Made by a program: the position numbers and the translations under genes
Notes under the pieces: model-generated
Told to the model about the DNA's origin: nothing
The model's database searches: none
Seen by the model: only the letters and a program-made list of their open reading frames with translations
Source of the DNA: Phytoseiulus persimilis
Lineage: Eukaryota; Arthropoda; Arachnida; Mesostigmata; Phytoseiidae
Length of the DNA stretch: 64,000 nt
Assembly: GCA_037576195.1 (NCBI GenBank)
Contig: CM075101.1
Coordinates: 38,626,001 to 38,690,000 of the forward strand
Reading direction: 5' to 3'
Shown: in pieces, positions 1 through 13,912 of the stretch
Position numbering within the stretch: position 1 is the stretch's first letter
Layout of the letters: each line of letters opens with the position of its first letter

Positions 1-3000
1 TCTCTACTTTGTAGACGTCGTAGTTCCGTATGATCGAATCGAAAAGTGTGTACAAATCGTTTAGGAAATTAACAACCTCCATCGGCGTCGAGGTTGACGA
101 CATATCGGTGAAGCCGACTATGTCGCTAAAGTAGATGGTGACCGCGTCAAAAGACTCTGGCTGCACGAACTCGCCGCCCATCAGTTGTACGGCCACACTC
201 TTTGGCAGCATTCGATGTAGCAGAGTCTCGGTTTTCCTTTTCTCTTCTTCGAGTTTCCGTGTTCTGTCGCTGACGATCTCCTCGAGATTGTTCGCATACT
301 TCTCAAGCATCGTGACCATATTGTCCACAATATTGTCGTTCATTCCTCGTCGTATTTTCTTCAGATGTGTCGCGTTGTTCGTTATGTCCGGACGGTTCTC
401 CGGGTTTTCGGCCCAACTTTCGGTGATCACTTTCACAATATAATCTTGGCACTGTATGTCTTCGAGTGGAGGTCGGAAAATGTCCTTCTCTTTGATCGGT
501 TCCGCGCGGACTCTGTCGCAAATCTCCTCCGGAGTCAAGTTCACAGAGCCCCAGACGCCTTTCCGACTCATGATCTCGTGCATTATGATAGCGAACGAGT
601 AGATGTCGTCTTTTTGAGTCGCGGCTTCGTAGATTTTCGCATGTCGGCTCCGCAGCAACTGTGGAGAGCGCCAGAGCTGACCTGAAATTCGGTGTCCATA
701 ATGTTACCCAAGCCATTCTCCGGCCGGACGCCCGCCAAACTATGCTATTTCATCTGATTGCTCGACTAGAAAACGGTATGGGATGTGAAGCTCGAAGTCG
801 AGGCCACAGGCAAATGGTTTAAGATCGACAATCGGTTATCAGGGTAGAACACTCACTCTTGTAATACTGCATTGCATCGGACCGATCTTCGGTATAAAAG
901 CGACATTCTCCCAAACCAAAATCGGATAATTGAAGCGTCCATTTGCTCGTTATCAAACAGTTCGTCGACTTGAGGTTGCCGTGGACTCGGAGCGCGCTCT
1001 GATGAATGTATTCGATTCCTGAAAGGTGTTAACTCCAGCTGATGAGCGAGAATGTCGCAGTCAGAGACTCGTTTCATGAGTGCGGTTGAGCTCGATCTTT
1101 GGATATAGAAAAGACGGAATACCTCTGACTAGGTCTGTGACTAGCGATGCAATAAACATGTTATCCAGCTTATAGACCTCTTCGTCCTCGAGGACTTCTT
1201 GTAAACTGCCTTTGGCACAGAGTTCTGTGCAGGCGTAAATGTGGTTCGGCTCATTGACGTAGCTGGAAGAAGAGAGAAACATATGTGTTTCGAAAATTCA
1301 GTTTCAACTGCCTGTTTCAACTCATCTCTGGCTTTGAATTCGAGGCTACTTTCGCCTCCGATGAAATACTCACGCGCCCATGAAAGGGTTCACGTTGTGA
1401 TGCCTCAGCTTCCGCATCATCTTCATCTCTTTCTTCAGCTCTCTCGGAATATCTCCAGCACTTCTCCGGAACAGCAGCAGCTTTTTTACAACGATCAGCC
1501 CTCCCTGATATTTACACACATGTAGATCCGTTGACAGTATCACTCCGAAAGAGTTACCGGACCCTTGACTCACGAGGCTCATCTGCGAATATGAATATGG
1601 TGGCTTGTAAAGCTCCCGGGAAAGCGAGGTATGAGGTCTTCAGGTGAACCATTCCATCCATCCACAGTCGCCGCGTTCGCCGTACCAGACCGACATGCGA
1701 GGAGGGGAAGCGCGAACTCATTTTTACTAGCGGAACTCTTCGCTGCTTGTTGAGAGTGTGAGTTCATCGTCTTTTCCTGGAACTCATACTCATGACTCGT
1801 ACAAGGCGCGAAGTGGAGCAAGCTACTCAGCCACTTCCAGTGCCTCCCGTTGGGAAAAAGAACGACAACTGACGCCGCTGTTTTGACATGTGCATCTGTT
1901 GGGAGGATTTAGCCGTGGGCGCCTGATTCGGAGACGTCCCCACGGAGCCAACCGATACAGACGGGAGCCGGCAACGGAACAGACTCGTAGGCGTGCGACT
2001 GGCCCTAGTTTTCTATTCGCCTGTTATTCGCTTGTTTTCGCTATTAAATCGTCGTTCCGTCAACGGATTCGACCTACCTTGCTAACGGCGGAAATGGCCC
2101 CGCCTCCGTAAGCTGAGAGTTCGCTTTTGTCTATCATCCACAACAAGCCAGCGATTTCCTGTTCGTACTCCCAATATCGGTAAATAACCGTCACCACTGC
2201 AGCAGTAATCACGAGGACGACGAAGAGGATGCTCGTTGCCCACCTCCGGATCATTTCTGAGAGAAACAATGAAATTTATCATTCATGGTGACCGTGGTGG
2301 AAGCCCTATGTGTTTCCCCCGGCAGGACTGCTCCCATTAGTGTCTGCAGGGTAAACTTTGCCCGCTTTGAACTGAATTGATGAGCTGGCGCCGCAGAGAA
2401 CCAGCAAATGTTGTCCCGCCGACCGCAGCCGGATGGACTCGCAGGGAGCCGAGAGCCGAAATCACAGGAAGACCTAACCGAAAACCGTCCCCGCTGCACC
2501 GTTTTTCCCCTCAGCAGATTCCTCCTCCGCATGCGATGACGGTTCGGTATTTACTCACAACTTGGCAAACTTGCCTCCCCGATAAGTTCTGGTTGGAGTC
2601 GAATGTCGCCGCAGAACGGAACGGGAGTTTGTCGGGGTTCTCTGCGCTCATGGCCTTGAGCAGGATTAAGACTGCCAAACGAGGCTCACGATTCGCGAAC
2701 ATATGATTGGTGAAGATAGTGAACTCGATGTCATCTAACGTACCACTTTCTGACGGACACTTGGCATTGTCAAAGCCACAGCCCGGCTCATCTAAAATGC
2801 GTTCTCCTTTGAACGGGTCGCTATCCAGGGTAAGATTCACGGTCCCGTTGTGCACTGAGAATCTGGAAAGAGGTTCACCAATGATTCGATGCTGAGTTTC
2901 ATGCGGACGATCTCGTTCCGCTCACCCCCTCCCCCTCCTAGCTATCAACTGTCAGACGGATCAAAAAATACGACAAAGCCCCGCAACCTATTGGAGAATG

Positions 3001-6000
3001 GTTATGTCAGGAAGAATGATTCGACGAAGAAGAGAGGAGGTATCCAGCACCGAGGCTTGCAATAAAAAACGCCGACGAATCTCGGTGAGCATGAATCATA
3101 TTTTCGAGGGGTGTCGTTTCACTCATAGAGTTACGGGGAAGAAAAGGAAGAGAAACCACGGATCGGCCCGTGTGAAGGAACGGAACGAGTATAGAGAGAG
3201 AATTTCGGAAGGAGGGAGCTGGAACTCGAGTTTACTGCGATGTTCCCTCTCCAAAAATCCACTCGCGATTCGTAGGTATGAAATCACTCACCTCCCGACA
3301 ACGGTGAACAGTCCGACCTTGGATCGGGGATTTTCGGGATAATCGAAGCTGAGAAGCTCGTATTCGCCAACGACGTGTCCATCCTTCTCCAGAGCCAGAT
3401 CAATCCCCGTCAAGCCTGTTGCAGACAAAAAAGAAGAATTTCCATGAACTTCGACGAAACTTCATCGACCTTTTTCTCGGAACTCATCTCGTTCCGTTGC
3501 AGTTTCCGAATGTGCGCTAATGATAATGTCGCTGCCGTGCTCGATCGGACACAGCAATCAAGACCGACTCAGTGGACATTCAGAAGAGGCGATGATCGCG
3601 GGAAGACACTTCTTCTGCACTCGAATCGTACGAATCTCGGCAGATGTGCACTCGTCAGACAGGATGAGGGAACATTGGGAAAACGCACTCAGTCTCTGGT
3701 ATTCAGGGATATAATATTTTCATCTGACTTCGATATTCTTCCCAATCGCCAAGTGCACGAGAAACAGCGGAAATAGGCCCACGGAACCTTTCGAAGTGCC
3801 AACGGTTCTCCAAAGTTGAGCTCCTTGCGTCATCGGTCAGTGGGGAAGAATCATTCCGGGTGTGCCGACGCACCCAGAGTTTATTATTCGCTACGTTATC
3901 GGTCCAGCCATAGTCCGATAGGAACAAAGCACCGCAGTCTCCTACATCCAATGCGTACTCAACGAAGCCATTGATAAAGTTTATTGTCGTTCACTCACTT
4001 GGAATCACAGTCGTGTTCCGGATGTGTTCGGCGACGACGGCTCCGTCTGTCCAGGTTTTATTCAGCAACCGAATCTCGGTAACAGCTCTAGCCCAGGTCA
4101 TCAGGGAATCATAGAGATAATAGGCGAAGATGGAAATTTTCTGCGATGGAAAAATAATATGAGCATTTTCTTCCTTCAGGGATTCTGGGAGCACATTTTT
4201 TTTAAGCATTCGACGCTGGATTTCCAGGAAATAGTCTCCGTTGGAGATTCGTGAATAGTTCCCCAACAAGCAACATCTTTTGCCTCACATAAACTGGTGT
4301 CTCAGTGGGCGGGACTTGCTGGGGGTGAAAAGGAATGATTTGCATCTCCAAATTGAAAAACCCACTCACTTTCTTCCCAAGGTTTGCAGGAGAAGACAGG
4401 TTGAAAGGTGGCAGTTTGCTATGGTCCCGCACAATGTTCTCGAACTCCTCGTTCTGAATGGCCCCCTTCGGAGCTCGGGGGACGATTGCCAGTACATGCT
4501 CCATGCCGATGTTCTGTCCGTACCTTGCAAGGGCTCTAAATCATTCATTTTGCACGCCCACTGCACGCTCCCTCAAGCGTTTAGGGAAGCTCAATTTTCT
4601 GCCAGCAACCCATGATGCGGCTTCGACAACAGAAAAGGAAGGGTCTCAAAGTCTGAATTCAAAGCGGCGACGGGAGTTCAACTCCGGGTTCATTTACGAA
4701 ACCATGAGACACCGATAAATGTCTGTCACGTCTGTCAACATGCACCAAGGTGGGGAATTTCAAATAATGATGTTCAGACACTTTGCGGTCCGCATAGCTG
4801 CCCGAAACAACGTTAAAGAGGGGATTTCGAGAAGAGCAACTTGCGTGGTCAACGATCGGAATGATCTGACCAGTTCTGGAGCGGCAATAATGACGCGTTT
4901 AATATAGTAATGAGCCATCGCCCTTCGAGTGGGAGTGAATTTGTATGATTCCTTCAGAAGATTCTCGTTGCCGCCGAAATTCGCGCGAGGGACAGGCACC
5001 ACATTCCTAGAGAAGCGAAGCTGTGTATTCGAGCAACGCGAATTTTACGCTTTGTTTTCACACGCCTGCGAGTGCTCACCTGTACCAGTTAGTGTAAGGC
5101 GATGACCCATGCTGAAGAAGCTCATTGAAATCATCAATGAAGAACTCCGTTGATATGTAGATGACCTTGTATTCGTTCCTCTCTGTCAGTCCCGCGGCTG
5201 CCAATGCGAAGCCGAATCTGGACAGATTCGAAACATTTCCTATCACCACGTAAACTGGAAAAGTAAACTCGTTAATCGAAATTGACATCTTGCCCCCACT
5301 GGTCATTTATTCATGGAAGAATAGCATCTAGCGAGAAGCCGTCGATGAGACTGGTCTGGAATATTCACTCTGCACCGCAGATGGTGGAAAGGGGATATGA
5401 GCAGCAGCCGCATAGTTCTTCGAATGTTTGGCCTGCGTCACAACGTGTGGATAACTTAACGACCAGCTACCATTCGGAAGAAGTTCGTTCGGAGTGGGAC
5501 CCTCGAAAAAAAATCGCGATGCGAACCCACTTGGCCACAACAAACGAGTCGTGTAGTCCCATGATTCACAAAGAAGAGAAGAACTTCTTCGTTGCTTCGA
5601 GGAAGCCGTTGCAGGAGGTTTTCGTTCTGGTGAGATTCAATGTCAACCTCTTGCGCTACGGTTCGGTCACGAGTGGATTTTCCGATGTCATGGAAAATTA
5701 TTTGTTGCTCGTGCGGAACGCTCCCGGAATCAGCCCATGGAGCAAATGAGCCGAGGAACCTTCTTCACACCCCAAAGATCGAGACTTCCGAAATCCGTCT
5801 CGGAATATGCGCTCTAATATCGCGAGAGATTACTCCTTTGTCGGGAAACTGTGCCCCGGGTCAAGCAACCCATTACTTACTTCTCGTGCCATCCTTGGTG
5901 GTCCTGATTATTTCGGCCATGACGTGATTTCCACATCTTGTGGAGTGAGGATCACAGCCGGCGCTCGCGGGAGAGGCGTACACCTGTTCCTTCATGACGT

Positions 6001-6695
6001 ATTTCGATTCTGGATGCGAGTCGACGAAGTTGCGGAGCTGGGTTCGAATCGGTCGCATGCTTCCGTCCTCATATACTAGAGTGAATTTGCGCCAGTTGAA
6101 GCGCTCGAACAATTCTATGAGCATCCTCACAACCTGAAAAGTAGGCTCAGAACATGTAGTTCACCTTTTTTCGATTCTCCGCGGCCGCTCAATCCTTCCC
6201 CGACTCTTTCCCGGCACGGTAATGAATACAATATTTTTGACCGGAGTGATGATTTCTATAAAACCGTTCAGGTTCCAGGGGCGATGCCGGGACTTTCAAA
6301 AGGACTCGTAGCAGAAGTCGCCGCGGATTCGATCAGAGGAAGGCGGAAATCGCTATTGAGTGAGTGAGAAAAACTGCGAATCATGCTCTTCCCTCGTGAG
6401 TTCCCGACAAACCAGATGGGGCCTGCTGGCAGGCTCCAACATGCAAGATGCTCCTGAAGACAACAGCTGGTCTCCCCGGACAAGTGGGAGTCTTCTTTTT
6501 CCATCCTCCCTCGTATGCATCAACTCGGAACCTCCCGTTCCTGAGCAAACTCACAGCTAGGAGTCCCCCGAGTGCGTAGTACTCTACATGTGTTACAGGA
6601 GTCAGGAATATGAAAACAAAACTCACATATTTCTCCGATGGCACCAAACTTATGAGGTTTGTTTCTCTAATCCGTATAGTGGGGTCGTTGCATTT
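1..6695 (-). CDS. Receptor guanylate cyclase, exons 4-16 (3' part of gene, C-terminus cut by window edge)
   Basis: Membrane receptor that makes cGMP from GTP on ligand binding; natriuretic-peptide-receptor type. Exons, in transcript order: 6627-6695, 5881-6133, 5080-5254, about 4854-5006, about 4370-4535, 3999-4140, 3292-3415, 2744-2862, 2078-2256, 1374-1582, 1123-1262, 857-1018 and 1-681. With exons 1-3 (17723-18544) all phases agree, giving about 992 residues before the edge. Ectodomain to about residue 535, ending in a CGFDN juxtamembrane motif. One transmembrane helix about 541-562 ([17 protein letters not shown]). Kinase-homology domain about 596-835 with HGNLKSTNC where active kinases have HRD, so a pseudokinase as usual in this family. 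A coiled dimerisation segment ([18 protein letters not shown]) precedes the cyclase domain, whose FSDIVGF motif carries a metal-binding Asp. The second metal site and the stop lie left of base 1. The 4854/4535 splice pair uses a weak donor and is the least certain. Confidence 0.93.
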
Positions 6696-8655
6696 CTGGA
6701 ATGTCAAGGGAGGTGGAATTTGAGAGTATTTTCAAACCTGGTAGCATCATTGCGGATTCGAGATAGAATTGGCTGAAAATTCGAGGAAATTCAGCCCGAA
6801 TGGAAGGAACTTCCAAAGCCAGATCGGTATCTAAACAAAAAGGTCACATGGCGAGAAGGAGGTCGGGAGATCCGGTCATCTACGTCGAGTCAACTTCGTC
6901 GGACAGGCGGATGTTCGACCCGTAGCCCACCTTCCTCCTCGCTCAGCTGAGTATACGTAAATAATATGTGAGCTCTCAACGCCGTCGTAATCCTCCAGGT
7001 GAAACATTAGAACCAAATTCAGAATGACGGCTCAGACTCGAGGCACAAACAAATACCAACGCCAACAAACAGCAGATGTGTGAGCAGCTACGATAGGTTC
7101 TACGGCTCTATCTATATTTTTTGTTCGTCGGCGAAGCCATGGTCGTCACCATAGATGCTAGATCATTCACGCTCTCTGTGTTCTCTCAGCGGTGAACTTT
7201 GTGATTCATGTTATTTCCTATCCTTATTCCTGTGGTGACTGCCCTAGCGGCTTTGATCGTTTTCGCCAGCGGAGCATCAGGTTGACCGACAAGTCCACGT
7301 CTTGAAGCTCACGCATAAACTTCGCGGAGATAGGCAGCAGATTCGTCCCAGCCTCGGATGTAGTTGAGGTTGTCTAATCGAACTGAACGTATTCCGAGAA
7401 GTTCCTCGCTTCCCACAATTCAGATTTGAGATGAGTTTCCTCTCTGTGAATTCCAAGACTCGTATGAGACGAGGTACCCCTGTAGGGCTTCCGAGGGAGC
7501 AGAGTCACGGAGTGCTCCCTCTAATAAACGGCCAGAATCAAGTGTTGGTGACAAGGCTGGTTGACAGCGGCATACGGCACTTTCGAGGATGAATAGTCGA
7601 AGTGACAACCGTGGAGAGGGCAGCGTTAATTGCGACAAGAGGAAGCTGAGGATCTGGTGCAGAAGCCGAGCGGCCCTCTTTAAAGGCTGACGATACAGTT
7701 GAACTCCTAATTACAACCTCCGCCACAGTGTTTGACTTCTCGAATCGAACTCGGGCTTCCCGGGCCTGGTTGCTATTGAATTGGGAGAAAAGTACTGCAC
7801 GGTTGAAGGGGAAACGCCTCTACCTTTTCGACCGACCGACGTGACCGAAAATTGAATCAGTTCTCGCCCGATGTCATTATCATCGGCGACGTCTGCCCGG
7901 GACGTTCTCCCGATTCGGATCTAAATTACGCTGGGAACAGAGAGAAACCTCAAAAATTCTACGACCCACCGAAGCATGAAGCACCTCTTCTGACCTTCCC
8001 TGTGAAGGTGAGGAATGATGATGACTCTTCGCACGATACGACTCGTCGACGAAACCGGAGAAAATGTGCTCCCGCCCGAACTAGTATAGCTGACCAGAGG
8101 AAACCCATGAACGATGAAATATTCAGGAGTGATCATACGCTTCTTTCGAAACATGCTCCGGCGGCGATCGCTCATAGTTGGCGCGGTCCTTACAATCATA
8201 CGTCGCCCTCCTCGACGTCAGTGCTGCCATACTTCCCAGTTCACCGAATGAGCACCCGAGTGCGGCTCAGGTCATCATCTATCATAAATGTCCTTATCCT
8301 TAATAGCGCGACTTGTGGTGACCGTAGCGTGGCTCATTTTAATGGAGGCTGTGGAGTGCCGATGCTGTGCAGTAAGCGCGCGACGTGAGTCACTGGTACG
8401 CCAGCCAACTCTAACGGTGTCTGTTCTCTCGTTCCTCTGTGAGACAAACAAAGCGACTTGCAAAGCTGTCCGCCAGCCGACCGCTGGTCTCGCAGTCGGT
8501 CGGCCGAACGAGCTGACCGACACAGAAACACGAACGAGAGATTTCGGGGATGAAGAGACTCTCAGAGATGTAAAAGAGAAAACAGACTGGAGTGCCTTCG
8601 GCTATCTCAAGCGGGCAGTCGAACCGTTAAACTCAATGGTCGTACCGACGGAATA

Positions 8656-8688
8656 GCTCGCTGGCTGGCTGGCTGGCTTGCTGGCTGT
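8656..8688. repeat. (GCTG)n microsatellite
   Basis: Seven or so GCTG tetranucleotides, one with a substitution, inside intron 3. Confidence 0.9.
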
Positions 8689-11600
8689 CGAGGGAGACGA
8701 GCGAGTGAGAGTAACGAGTGCTGTGGAGCTTTACCAACGGGCTGTGCGCTGCGTTTTCGAGGACAGTTTTTCCCTTTCAAGAAGCGGCTCGCGCAATGTC
8801 GATAAGGATTTTTCTCGACCCTTCCCTGCGTGCAGCCCTTGTGCAGGCAGGTTTCGAGGTATGCAAAAAGATTAAAAGCGCAATACTGTACGTGCCAGCG
8901 ACGGGCTGAGCCGGAAATTGATGTTTCTCGCAAAAAAAATGTCTCCTCAGAAGACTCTCGCTAGTTGTGCCAGTCCAACAGGAGACTCCGCTGCCGTTGG
9001 CCTCGGCCGATTCAGCTTGTAATGCTCCGGTTCGCCTTTGAAGTACCCCAACCTCGCGTTTACTGCGAACCTGAAAATGGAAAAGTGCCTTCCCCTATTG
9101 AGAAGCCAACGTATGGCGGACCTCGCGTTAGAAGAGCTTCCCATGTACAGCTGTGGTTCTCCGCACGGAAAGTTCTTTATGCTCGGGGTTGTTCTAGGTG
9201 GAACGATGCTGTTCTGGGGAGAGGGGAAGGCTATTGTTGAAGAGCTGAAGGTGCGACTATACCATATCCGAGGCGCGGGCGGTGTTAGGCCCCCGGCTTT
9301 CTGAAGGTTTCGCCACCCTTTCAGCGTTGCCGACATCGATGGCGGTATTGTCGTGCGCATCTTTGTCCTAGGCCAGCGGTGTGCGTTTTCGTGGCTTCAA
9401 CTAACACTGTCCACGTACCATTCATCGACTTCTATCGTCTGCGCCGCAGGTCACGGTTTTCGAGAGGATTCGAGTTGCGAGGCTCCGTTATTTCTCGGAA
9501 AACCCTTGCTCCCCGTGCCCGTGATGCTGTGCGCTGCGCAAAGCCGGTGAGCGAGTCTGTCAGCCAGGTAGTCTTGCGACAACGATAGATGGGATAAACC
9601 CTATTGACTGGAGTCACCCTCTTTGCTGGCCATCCATCTAGTCCAAGTGACCCTGAGCGAAACTCGGTTTTCCCGTCGTGAACCGTACGTCACAAGCACA
9701 CGAGCATTCCCCGGGCACCGGAATCCGTACTCAAGCTTTGTCGATTCGCGCCATCCGTTCGCCTCTGTTTGCCTTCCGACTATTCCGTGGCATGCCAACG
9801 CCGCCGCAACGTTTTTTCACTATCTCAGCTCGCCGGTCTCATTATAGTTCCTGACGTTCTTTTTGTTTGCTTATGTAACGGTTGTTGGTTCCGGAACTCT
9901 TCATCCTCCTCTTCTCTCCGCGCGAGTTGTTCCTTGCTGGGAAGCGACGACGGCAGTTGTCGGGGAAACGCAACGAGAGTAGAAGGGGAGCCGCTCATGG
10001 GATTCAAAGTGCATCTGAGTGTCACCATAATCCGAATCTGGTGTAAGATGGTTTCTTCGGGCTACGCGGGATGACAGCTCCGCAAGATGAAAAACTGCTT
10101 GACTGAGCTCATTACTTGACTCTCTCGTCCATGTCATCCCTCGGACAGCGCCGAGAGTTCGCTGTTATCGAGCGAACAGCTGCCTCATTTTTCAACGAGA
10201 GCAAAGTTCAAAACGTTATCGAAGAGCTCACTCGGCGGTGATAGCATCGTCGGAGACTAGAGAACCCGATGCCCCGGGTTCAAGAGGAACGATGCTTGGG
10301 AATCGACTCCGTCGCCAAGAATGTGTGACGTCACATTTTCTGTCCATAGGCTCGATCTCTTCATCTTCAAATTGTTTCGGAACCGTTTCAGATATATATA
10401 CCTTTGTGCCTCACACAAGCGTTCCTTTCATTCGCTCTGGCTTGATCGAATTTGTTCCCAATCAACGAAGCAGGCAAAACAGAACAACGTAGCGCCTGTT
10501 ACCAAAATCCAGTTTTACGCCGCACCAATTTGGATCGATGCATGCCCGCTGTGACGACATCGAGTCATTCCGCTCCCTTGATCTCAACTACGAATTCCAC
10601 CTTTCCCTTCTTTCTGTAGCCGGTCCTTCCGTCGTGCTCCCTCCCTCCGGATACATCTTTCGGCACTCACTCAATTTCCCGGAATTCCGATGGAGTCGAT
10701 GAGAACTCAAGCAGGATCGAGTCGGAGAACTGATGCAAAAGCTGAGAGCAGTTGCCGTTCCCCAGGGAACCAGAGCGAATACCTCGGATCGATCGAACTC
10801 ACTGCGTTTCTTGCATAACTTCTTCTTGCGCTGTGACGAGTCTCCTCTTTTCAATTTCCTCGGACCCTGCCCGCAGGTAAGTGACACGGGGGGGATCTAA
10901 TACATCGCCCTCATGTTGAGTCTTTCTCGTCGGTTGCATGAACTGTTCGGAGAAGAGTGCCTACAATAAATTATCGCTTCCCTATCAAGTCGGGAATCCG
11001 CGTTGTGTCTGACCGCGAAGGATCTTCCCAATACTAGAAAAGCGGACGATGGACCTGGGCTTTGCGAGCTTTTTCTAAGGAAGTTCTGATGGTGGCAAAA
11101 GTCGGAGTTTGTGAAGGACGTCACGGGCAACAAGTGCTCCAGGATGTTCTCTTCGGTTCTTGCAGCGAGCCGATACTTTTCCAATGAGTTCAGACACTCG
11201 GAAGGGCGCCTCTCCATGCACTCAAATCATAGCTCTGTTCCATTGGTCGTTATTCTTGTCAAGGGGTGGGGACCACTCGTGGCTACCCTCGACCGGATCC
11301 GCTTCGATCACTCCGCGGCCTTCCTGTGTAAGTTGAATAATTCCTCCCAACGAAGAAATCTGTAGCATCCCCAGAGCTCGTTCCGAATCTAATCGATGTC
11401 GTTATACGGGCTCAATGGAGGAATCGATAGTCTCCCTCGAGCAGCGCCATCAAAGCGCGAGACGGTTGAGCTCTGAACATAGTTGAAGACCGCAAATGTG
11501 TGCGAGTTGGCCGTCCTTATTCGACTCACTCACGTCCGCATCGCCTCGCTCTGCTCTCTCACTGATCGTAAACGAGCCAGAGCGAATAAATTAGAGCCCA

Positions 11601-12649
11601 AAGGTCTCGACTCGTCTCCGTACTCTAAAAATAAAGAGCCCATTGAAATTTTCCGGGCGAAACCTGACCAACCGCTCTCGATGGTGTCCACTGTTGTCAA
11701 TGCCGCTCTTTCAGCTGTTGCCGATGTCGCATGGTTTGAAACAAACGGACAAAAGTCATGTCGGAGAAGACCCGCATTCGAATAGCGAAATGTTCTTCAA
11801 AGGATACAAGCTTCTTCAGTTCTCCGAATTGCTTTACCTCGATCCAGGAAGAAACACTGTCTCTCATGAGAAAGACCCCCTGGACGGGCCCACCTCATAA
11901 ATGTTCCGACTCCGGCGGACAACTCGAGAGGTGTTGGAAGCGCTCGATGCTTAGCCATATGATCATTGAAACTGCATATTCATCGTGCAATGGGAGCATC
12001 GAGAAATGAGGTTCCAGTGGAACGAAATACGCGACGGCGACCTGGGAAGGATGCACGCGAGCCTTAGGCTACGAGAACACTGCAGGCGATGCTCGCATCG
12101 TTTGACGGGCATGCATGTCAGCCAACGGGGCTTCAGAACGGTCCGGTTTCTGCAGCGGAAGGTTGATGGAGAATCGATCAACATCCCCAACCGGACAGAC
12201 TTCTACCTAATGAGGTCGTGTAGACATCGAATAATGCGGTCGGCCTCCTCCCCGGAGGTCATTTACACTCTCACCAGCTATATTGGATGAATGTCAGCAA
12301 TGGGCTGAGATCGCGGCAGGAGAGAACGAGATTCCTGCCACCCCCTCCTCCTCGAAAGCGCGATGCAGACACCTTTCCAAGGAGGCAACTAATCCGGAGC
12401 TGTTTGAGAGAATTACTTAGGAATGATCGTCCGCACAGTAGAGCTTGAAGCCCGCGGAGAATGGAAACCATGAACTCGTCAAGCATCATCCTCCAGGAAG
12501 TCTGCCCGTCAGTCTTGTTCCAAGTTTTCTCCAGGAAGTCTTCACCGGGGAAGGGGGATCGATGACCAGAACGCTGGATGTGAGCATTGAAAACACGTCT
12601 TCCCTCTTCTTCAGGACCATTGAGAACCCCAATTCGCGGTGGAATGATT

Positions 12650-13912
12650 CCCTACTGAAAGTATGAGTTCTCTCCATTGTGCAACGTCATTGTCGCCACC
12701 ATTGCGCCGGCTACTCCCGTCAGCGGACATTGGGCGGAGCACACATTTTCGCGGCTTTCAACGATGTTTCTCGTCAACAGCGAAAGGGTCTCAAGAGACC
12801 CGTTCCTGACCACGACCTCCCAGAGCCCATCGTGAAGGAACTTCCCCCTAATGGAGAAAATTGAGGCCTCTTCCATCAGAGTTCCTCGATTCTCAAGTGG
12901 TAACATTGCCCCATGCCATCGGGCACCTCAATCATAATCCTTCAGGGTTCGTGTTTTGACGCACTCAAATATCAAGTTACTTCGCCCTGGTAGTGCGAAA
13001 ACTGGGAATTCCGACTCGAAACATCTTGGGGCCGTTATTCCGGTGCGCCTGATGAGCCACGAAGCTAACGTGAGCATTTCGTTCATCCGAAACTTCCGGC
13101 GTTCCCGCTCTTTGTCGAGGGAATTCCCTCTCCCAACGATGCGAGGAGAGCGATCGGGCGTCCACGGTCACCCCAAAATGACCTTGAAGGGCCGAACGGA
13201 GAGAGCTGAAATTCTCTGAGTCAGTTCTTTCCAGAACATGACGGACGGGCTTCAAAAGCTTCGAGGTATTCCAGCCCTTTGATCAGGATGGATCCCATCA
13301 AGCTCTCAAACTGTTCGTTTGCTCATAGCCGCAGTTTTGAAAGGACGGCTTTAGAGTACACCGTCGGTAACTGACGACTCGCAAGTTTCCTGTTTCCCTC
13401 CGCGACATTTCATCTTGATCTGATCGAACAAGGAAGCCGTTTTCGAAATGACATGCCCCATCCAGGGAAACCACCGGGAGGCAAAGGTCTTTCGAGCCGC
13501 TCCGGCCAACAATCGGGCTCCGCTCGGCACGTGCATGCTGTCGGGCGGGACTCGAAGCAGTGTACCACAATCGTCACATTGATTGCAATCGAAGCTATCA
13601 GCGGAACTATCTTGTTAAGAAACGCTCTTTCAGATAAGCTCGCTGACATGAAAAGGAATCCTCCCGAAGCGCGAGGGGTTTGCCCTCCCGGCATTGAAGA
13701 CAGTACCGCTCCGCCCGCCACGCCGAATCGAATGAGTTTTCGAGGAAGCGAACGGTTCTTCTCGCGATACAAATCACGGGCTGCGCCACGAGATCGGATT
13801 TCTCATTTCGAGAGCGAAAAATCGCCGACAACCGCCCTGGCCAGTGGGTCTCGACGAAGTAGGTCAACTTCTCCTCATGGTCTGCGGCGGAAAAATGAAA
13901 CTGAACAAACAT
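12650..13912 (-). pseudogene. Possible decayed multi-pass membrane protein inside intron 3 (gustatory-receptor-like?)
   Basis: On the same strand as the host gene, successive frames at 13912-13750, 13772-13550 and 13536-13351 read like one protein interrupted by frameshifts. Pieces include KLTYFVETHWPGRLSAI, a hydrophobic helix KIVPLIASIAINVTIVV, and TFASRWFPWMGHVISKTA. A further frame at 12906-12652 reads DGLWEVVVRNGSLETLSLLT. Codon use is coding-like but no frame stays open for a full gene. Length and helix pattern would suit an arthropod seven-transmembrane gustatory receptor. There is no diagnostic motif, so both the identity and the pseudogene status are inference. Confidence 0.25.

Noticed and set aside
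1583..2077. Open frame of 80 residues between the transmembrane and kinase-homology exons
   Set aside because: The flanking exons join in phase 0 without it and give the expected family sequence, so it is intronic.
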